From: Nocardia crassostreae
GTDB lineage: Bacteria; Actinomycetota; Actinomycetes; Mycobacteriales; Mycobacteriaceae
Assembly (NCBI RefSeq): GCF_001613405.1
Contig: NZ_BDCH01000014.1
Coordinates: 488,743 to 552,742, forward strand
Direction of reading: 5' to 3'
Length of the DNA: 64,000 nt
Shown: positions 60,159 through 64,000 of the stretch, one piece after another
Numbering within the stretch: position 1 is the stretch's first letter
Layout of the letters: each line of letters begins with the position of its first letter
The notes under the pieces: generated by a model
Database searches by the model: none
What the model saw: the letters and a program-made list of their open reading frames with translations, nothing else
What the model was told of the DNA's origin: nothing
Program-made: the position numbers and the translations under genes

Positions 60159-62777
60159 TTACCGAGGCGGTTCGGGTTCTGTCGGGGTGACGAACAGTCC
60201 GAGGTCGGATCGGGATATGCCGCCGAGTTTGGTGGTGAGGCGGTAGAGGTGGCCCTCGACGGTGCGGACGGAGACCGTCAGGTGGGCCGCGATGGCCCGG
60301 TTCGACAGGCCTTGTGCGGCGAGGACGGCGATTTCGCGTTCACGGCCGGTGAGGGAGATCGGCTGACCGGCCGCGCGCAGGGCGGGAGTGGTGATACCGC
60401 CGCAGGATTGGGCCAGGGTGCGGGCGGTTGCCAATGTCGTTGCGGACGAACCGCGTAGGCCGGATCGGCCGAAGGACAGCGACGCGTGGGCGTAGGCGTC
60501 CATGGCCGCGGGGCGGTCTCCGAGTCGGGCCAGGGTCGCCGCGGCGGCGCGTAGCGCTTCGGGGTTGTCGTCGGCCAGGGCGGCGGCGTGGGCGGCAGCG
60601 GCCGGAGCGCGGGGGCCGTCGACCAGTGCGGTGAGTTCGAGCAGGCGCGGGGCTACCGATGAATCGCCGAAGCGGACCAGCGCGTGCAGTGCGACGACCT
60701 CCAATGCGGGTTGTTGCATGCGGGTGGCCGCGGCGGCGGCTTCCCGGGCGGTCGCGAGGGCACGGCTGATCAGGCCCCGGGCCGCGTGGATCCACGCGAC
60801 GGCGAGGATGCGGTCGGTCTCGACGAAACCGAGCATGGGGTTCCAGACCGATTCCCATTGGCGCATCACCTGTTCGGCGCGTTCGGGATTGCCCAGTTGG
60901 GCGTACTGCTGGGCCAGGTCGGGGATCGACCACGAGCCCCAGCCTATGCGCGCGAGCCCGGCGGGCATGTGGGCGTGCGCGAATTCGTAGAGCTCGACGG
61001 CCGATGCGGTATCGCCGCGCGCCGCGGCGGTATAGGCCCGGATGGTCGCGACCACCGTTTCCACGTGCAGCAGGTCCATGGATTCGAGGGTCACCGCCTC
61101 GGCGATGCGGCCCATGTCTTCACACAGTCCCGCCCACCGCAATCCGGTCAGTCGAAACATGCTGACCGGGAAGTACATCGAGGCGGTCGCGGCCGAGGCG
61201 AGCGCACGGCGGGCTCCTTCGTCGGCGACCTCCTCGACCTCCTCGAGCCTGCCCAACAGCCCGTTGCACACCACGACCGCCCAGCAGGCGAACATATAGG
61301 AGACCGCGGAAACATCGGGGGTGGCCAGCACCGAACGCGCTGCGGCCAGGCAGGCGCGGGTGTCCCCGGCCGCGAGTCCCAGCAGCCCCCGCCAGATGAC
61401 CACGGTGGCGCGCTGCGCGGGATCGGTGACGCGGCGATCGAGGACGTCGACGAGGTCCCGGGCGGCATCGGGCCGATGCAGATCACCGGCGAAGTTCTGG
61501 ATTCGGATCTCCGACAGCATGGTGAACAGGGCATCGCTCATCGGTTGTTCCGACAATCGCGCCAATGCGGTTTCGCACTCCGCGCCGCGATCGGTAATGG
61601 ACAGGTGATAGGCGTGCAGCACCCGGATCTCGGGTCCGGCGCCCGCGGTGATCGCGGCGGCCAGCAGTCTCTCGGCCAGGAGGTAGTCGAAGCGCTGTGA
61701 GGCGTACAGCCCGGCGCGCTCGTAGATTTCACGATCCGGATCCAGATCGGAGTCCAGGTGCAGAACGGCGCGGCGCAGGATCCCGTCCGGGGTCTGTCCG
61801 GCCGCCGATTCCCGCAGGGCGAGCGCGAGCGCACCGCGCAGCCGCCGGGCGCGCACCGAACCCATTCGCGCGCGGCGCACTTCACCGAACAATGGGTGCG
61901 CGAGTTCCATGGCGTAGTCGGCGGTCACGCTCACCAGACCGCTGTGCTCGGCGGCTTCGACGGCCGCGCCGTCGCTCACCGCCGCGAGCACCGCGACGGG
62001 CAGAGTGCCGCCCAATGCCAGCACGTCGACCACCCGACCGACCGCCTCCGGGAGCCGGTCCATGCGCTGGCCCAGCAGCTCGGCGAGGCTGTCGGAGATC
62101 ACCGGACTGCCGAGCCAGCGCCAGCTGCCGTCGACGCGAACCAGCCCGTCGCCGCGCTCGCGGTGGTCCTCGAGCACCTGTCGCAGATACAGCACATTGC
62201 CGCGCGTCAGATTCCACAGACTGCGCACCGTGCGCGGATCGACCCGATCGCCGAGCGCGGCCCGGAGCAGCTCACCGGTCGCGCCTTCCGGCAGCGGATC
62301 GATGCTCACCCGCGGCAGGCCGAGGTCGGTCCACAGTGCGGTCACCGGCGCGGGCACCGGTTCGCCGGTCCGAACCGTCACCACCACCGATGCCAGCCCC
62401 CGCGTGACGAGCAGCTGAACGACGAAGGCCGACACCGGATCCAGCCAGTGCGCATCGTCCACGACGACGATCGTGCGCCCCGGTTCGGACCCGCGGCTCA
62501 GGGCGTCGATCAGCTCCCGGACCACCCGGGCCTCCGGAAGCACGCTGGCGCCGATGACATCGGCGAAGGCCCCCAATGGAATGTCTTGCACCGCAATCGA
62601 TGCCGAAACCCAGTGCACGCGGTAGCGCCGAACGCGCGCATCGGCCACCAGTTCCCGCGCCAGGCGCGTCTTACCGATACCGGCCGCACCGGCGAGCACC
62701 ACTCCGCCTCGGGTCAAAGCCGCTCCGGCTCTGCGGTACTCAGCGTCTCGACCAGCGAACGGCCACGATCCCGGCAC
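60159..62777 (-). CDS. Large LuxR-family (LAL) ATPase regulator
   Basis: Transcription regulator of 872 residues of the LAL type. Walker A is LAGAAGIGKTRLARELV at about residues 28-44 and Walker B is IVVVDDAHWLD. A long middle of helical repeats follows. The C-terminal LuxR helix-turn-helix is LTGREREIAVLAAQGLSNRA with IAAHLTVSVRTVEGHLYRL. LAL factors often control secondary-metabolite clusters in actinomycetes. GTG 62777 is the likely start. It precedes the iron-sulphur/cupin genes and may control them and the biosynthetic operon. Confidence 0.93.
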   Translation of the reverse strand: MPGSWPFAGRDAEYRRAGAALTRGGVVLAGAAGIGKTRLARELVADARVRRYRVHWVSASIAVQDIPLGAFADVIGASVLPEARVVRELIDALSRGSEPGRTIVVVDDAHWLDPVSAFVVQLLVTRGLASVVVTVRTGEPVPAPVTALWTDLGLPRVSIDPLPEGATGELLRAALGDRVDPRTVRSLWNLTRGNVLYLRQVLEDHRERGDGLVRVDGSWRWLGSPVISDSLAELLGQRMDRLPEAVGRVVDVLALGGTLPVAVLAAVSDGAAVEAAEHSGLVSVTADYAMELAHPLFGEVRRARMGSVRARRLRGALALALRESAAGQTPDGILRRAVLHLDSDLDPDREIYERAGLYASQRFDYLLAERLLAAAITAGAGPEIRVLHAYHLSITDRGAECETALARLSEQPMSDALFTMLSEIRIQNFAGDLHRPDAARDLVDVLDRRVTDPAQRATVVIWRGLLGLAAGDTRACLAAARSVLATPDVSAVSYMFACWAVVVCNGLLGRLEEVEEVADEGARRALASAATASMYFPVSMFRLTGLRWAGLCEDMGRIAEAVTLESMDLLHVETVVATIRAYTAAARGDTASAVELYEFAHAHMPAGLARIGWGSWSIPDLAQQYAQLGNPERAEQVMRQWESVWNPMLGFVETDRILAVAWIHAARGLISRALATAREAAAAATRMQQPALEVVALHALVRFGDSSVAPRLLELTALVDGPRAPAAAAHAAALADDNPEALRAAAATLARLGDRPAAMDAYAHASLSFGRSGLRGSSATTLATARTLAQSCGGITTPALRAAGQPISLTGREREIAVLAAQGLSNRAIAAHLTVSVRTVEGHLYRLTTKLGGISRSDLGLFVTPTEPEPPR

Positions 62778-62799
62778 CCCGCCAGTCTAGGCGATCCGA

Positions 62800-63183
62800 T
62801 CAGTCGCACACCTTCACCGCGTCGGCCGTATCGTCCACGGTGTAGGACAGGTTTCCCCTGCCGTTGTCGGGCACGGAAGCGAGCAGATCCCACCGCCCGC
62901 CCGTCCAGTTGTAGATGCCGACCGTGGCTCCGGTGCGGTTCCAGTACGAGGTCAACCGATCGCCCTTGCCCGCATTGCCGATATCGTGCAACAGGCAATT
63001 GGCATTGATCTGCACGAACATGTTGTCCCCATCGGCCCCGTCATAGCCACAGAACAATCCCCCCGGGCAGTCGTAGCCCTGCGCCGAGGCCGTGACCGGC
63101 GAGAAGACCGCCACACCCGCGGCGCCGGTGAGCACGGCGGCGGCCGCCAGGGCGGCGAGACGGGATGAGGAACGCGAAATCAT
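62800..63183 (-). CDS. Secreted peptidase-inhibitor I36-like protein
   Basis: Exported protein of 127 residues. The signal peptide (SSRLAALAAAAVLTGAAGVAV) is cleaved near SASAQG, about residue 35. The mature part is rich in Cys and Trp: YDCPGGLFCGYDG, NCLLHDIGN, YNWTGGRWDLL and VKVCD. This fits the I36 (SMI, crystallin-like beta-gamma) family of Streptomyces metalloproteinase inhibitors. ATG 63183 follows AAGGGAC. It is downstream of the TetR gene on the same strand. Confidence 0.88.
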   Translation of the reverse strand: MISRSSSRLAALAAAAVLTGAAGVAVFSPVTASAQGYDCPGGLFCGYDGADGDNMFVQINANCLLHDIGNAGKGDRLTSYWNRTGATVGIYNWTGGRWDLLASVPDNGRGNLSYTVDDTADAVKVCD

Positions 63184-63331
63184 AACTGTCCCTTTCGAAG
63201 ACGGTGGACGGATGCGAGATCACCTCGCGGTCCGGCCTACCCATGATGTGCGGGCGCCGAGCCGATCCAGCAGGTAGTGCACCACCCGCATTTGCGCACC
63301 TCGCGTCCGGCCACTACTCGAAGCGAGCGGA

Positions 63332-63898
63332 TCAGCGGACCAGCGGGAGGAAGACGGTGTCGACGATCTCCTCGATCACCTCGGGGGCGACCGGGCGCTG
63401 GGTCATCATGGCCTCGGCGCGGAGCAGGTCGAAGGGGAGGGCGGCGATGCGGGGGGTGAGTTTGGCGGGATCCAGCTCGCCGCGTTCGATGGCGCGCGCC
63501 ATGATCTCGTCGCGGCCCGAGCGGCGACCGGCGAGGAACAGCTCGCGCAGTTCGGCGAAGCCCGTTTCGGTTTCGGCGAGGTAGCCGGTGAGGAGCAGGC
63601 CGAGTTGGGTGAGAAAGGGGCCGCGTTTCTCGCTCAGCTCGGTGAGGGTGGCGATCAGGTCGCCGCGCAGCGAACCGGTATCGGCGGGCGTGATCGGCGC
63701 AATCGCATTGCGGCGCACCACCGCCGCCTCGACCAACTGCCGCTTGTCCGCCCAGCGCCGGTAGAGCACCGGCTTGCTGGTGCCCGCCCGCAGGGCGACG
63801 GAATCGACGGTCAGGTTCGCGTAGCCGCGTTCGGTCAGCTCGTCCCAGGCCGCGTCGAGGATCGCCGCCTCGAGCGCTTCACCGCGCCGTCGTCCCAC
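63332..63898 (-). CDS. TetR family transcriptional repressor
   Basis: Regulator of 188 residues. The N-terminal helix-turn-helix is TVDSVALRAGTSKPVLYRRW (recognition helix SKPVLYRRW). The rest is an all-helical ligand domain of the TetR_C type (SEKRGPFLTQLGLLLTG). GTG 63898 is the start. A perfect inverted repeat of 11-nt arms lies 24 nt upstream, between this gene and a divergent one, so it probably represses both. Confidence 0.94.
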   Translation of the reverse strand: MGRRRGEALEAAILDAAWDELTERGYANLTVDSVALRAGTSKPVLYRRWADKRQLVEAAVVRRNAIAPITPADTGSLRGDLIATLTELSEKRGPFLTQLGLLLTGYLAETETGFAELRELFLAGRRSGRDEIMARAIERGELDPAKLTPRIAALPFDLLRAEAMMTQRPVAPEVIEEIVDTVFLPLVR

Positions 63899-63921
63899 CG
63901 CACTCCTTAGATCCTTTGACG

Positions 63922-63958
63922 TTTCTTATCGGCGTACCTTACCCTGACCGATAAGAAA
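63922..63958. promoter_or_regulatory. TetR operator, perfect inverted repeat
   Basis: Arms TTTCTTATCGG (63922-63932) and CCGATAAGAAA (63948-63958) with a 15-nt spacer. Located between the TetR gene and the divergent start at 63985. The wide spacing suits two bound dimers or one large one. Confidence 0.85.
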
Positions 63959-63984
63959 CTAGAACATATCTTAAGGGGTGCTCG

Positions 63985-64000
63985 GTGGAGCAGAGCAGAA
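63985..64000 (+). CDS. Start of a divergent gene under TetR control (cut by window edge)
   Basis: GTG at 63985 lies six bases after AAGGGG and opens a frame reading VEQSR to the window end. It is the first start after the TetR operator. Only five codons are visible, so nothing more can be said; divergent partners of such TetR genes are often exporters or oxidoreductases. Confidence 0.5.

Noticed and set aside
1..64000. CRISPR arrays, prophage structural genes or rRNA
   Set aside because: No regularly spaced repeats, no phage head or tail genes and no rRNA-like sequence were seen on either strand.

Overview
The window is high-GC actinobacterial DNA, most likely from a Nocardia or a close mycolic-acid relative. 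The evidence is strong G/C third-position bias, GTG and TTG starts, a cutinase-family esterase, an actinobacterial integration host factor (mihF type), a paired CNNM/CBS gene set like Rv1842c/Rv1841c, a KimA/Rv2690c-like potassium importer, an ECF42 sigma factor beside a DGPF gene, and a large LuxR-type regulator. The species call is inference; no 16S or marker gene is present.

Layout. 1-7.9 kb: CNNM/CBS membrane proteins, then a TerD-family stress cluster (TerA-like, TerD, a divergent TerD paralogue, a MerR regulator, small membrane proteins, and an unusual TerD-CAP-CAP fusion). 7.9-13.6 kb: a GntR/UTRA regulator divergent from a complete ABC importer operon (lipoprotein, two permeases, ATPase) ending in a HAD phosphatase, with a palindromic operator candidate and a strong terminator. 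13.7-31 kb: an ion-transport and miscellaneous stretch (CASTOR/POLLUX-like channel, CPA1 antiporter, TrkH/TrkA, KimA-like importer, LemA, GNAT) mixed with many broken genes (Nav-type channel, SDR, OafA-type acyltransferase, methyltransferase, a LemA-partner gene). 31-44.5 kb: an accessory zone with two tRNA-Leu(GAG) genes in inverted orientation, a different type II toxin-antitoxin module just 3' of each, mihF, a UvrA-like protein, cutinase, and an ECF42/DGPF/VOC regulon. Diverged repeats of the tRNA-Leu 3' end and its downstream hairpin recur at about 38.6, 40.0, 43.7, 44.5 and 56.6 kb.

44.6-56.6 kb: ten tightly coupled minus-strand genes that look like a small-molecule biosynthetic operon without PKS or NRPS: two alpha-oxoamine-synthase-family PLP enzymes, an FAD oxidoreductase, an SDR, UDP-glucuronate decarboxylase, a class I aminotransferase, UDP-glucose dehydrogenase, an acyl-CoA dehydrogenase, an ATP-grasp ligase and an MFS exporter. 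It is the best candidate here for an undescribed pathway. It is followed by a divergent GNAT gene, a cupin with two tandem double 4Fe-4S proteins, a LuxR-family ATPase regulator, a secreted I36-type protein, and a TetR repressor with a palindromic operator facing a gene cut off by the window edge.

A recurring theme is damage to otherwise intact reading frames: four in-frame stop codons, at least three single-base frameshifts (two at C runs), several truncations, and a lost Rossmann glycine. Either the region is decaying or the assembly carries errors; raw reads would decide.
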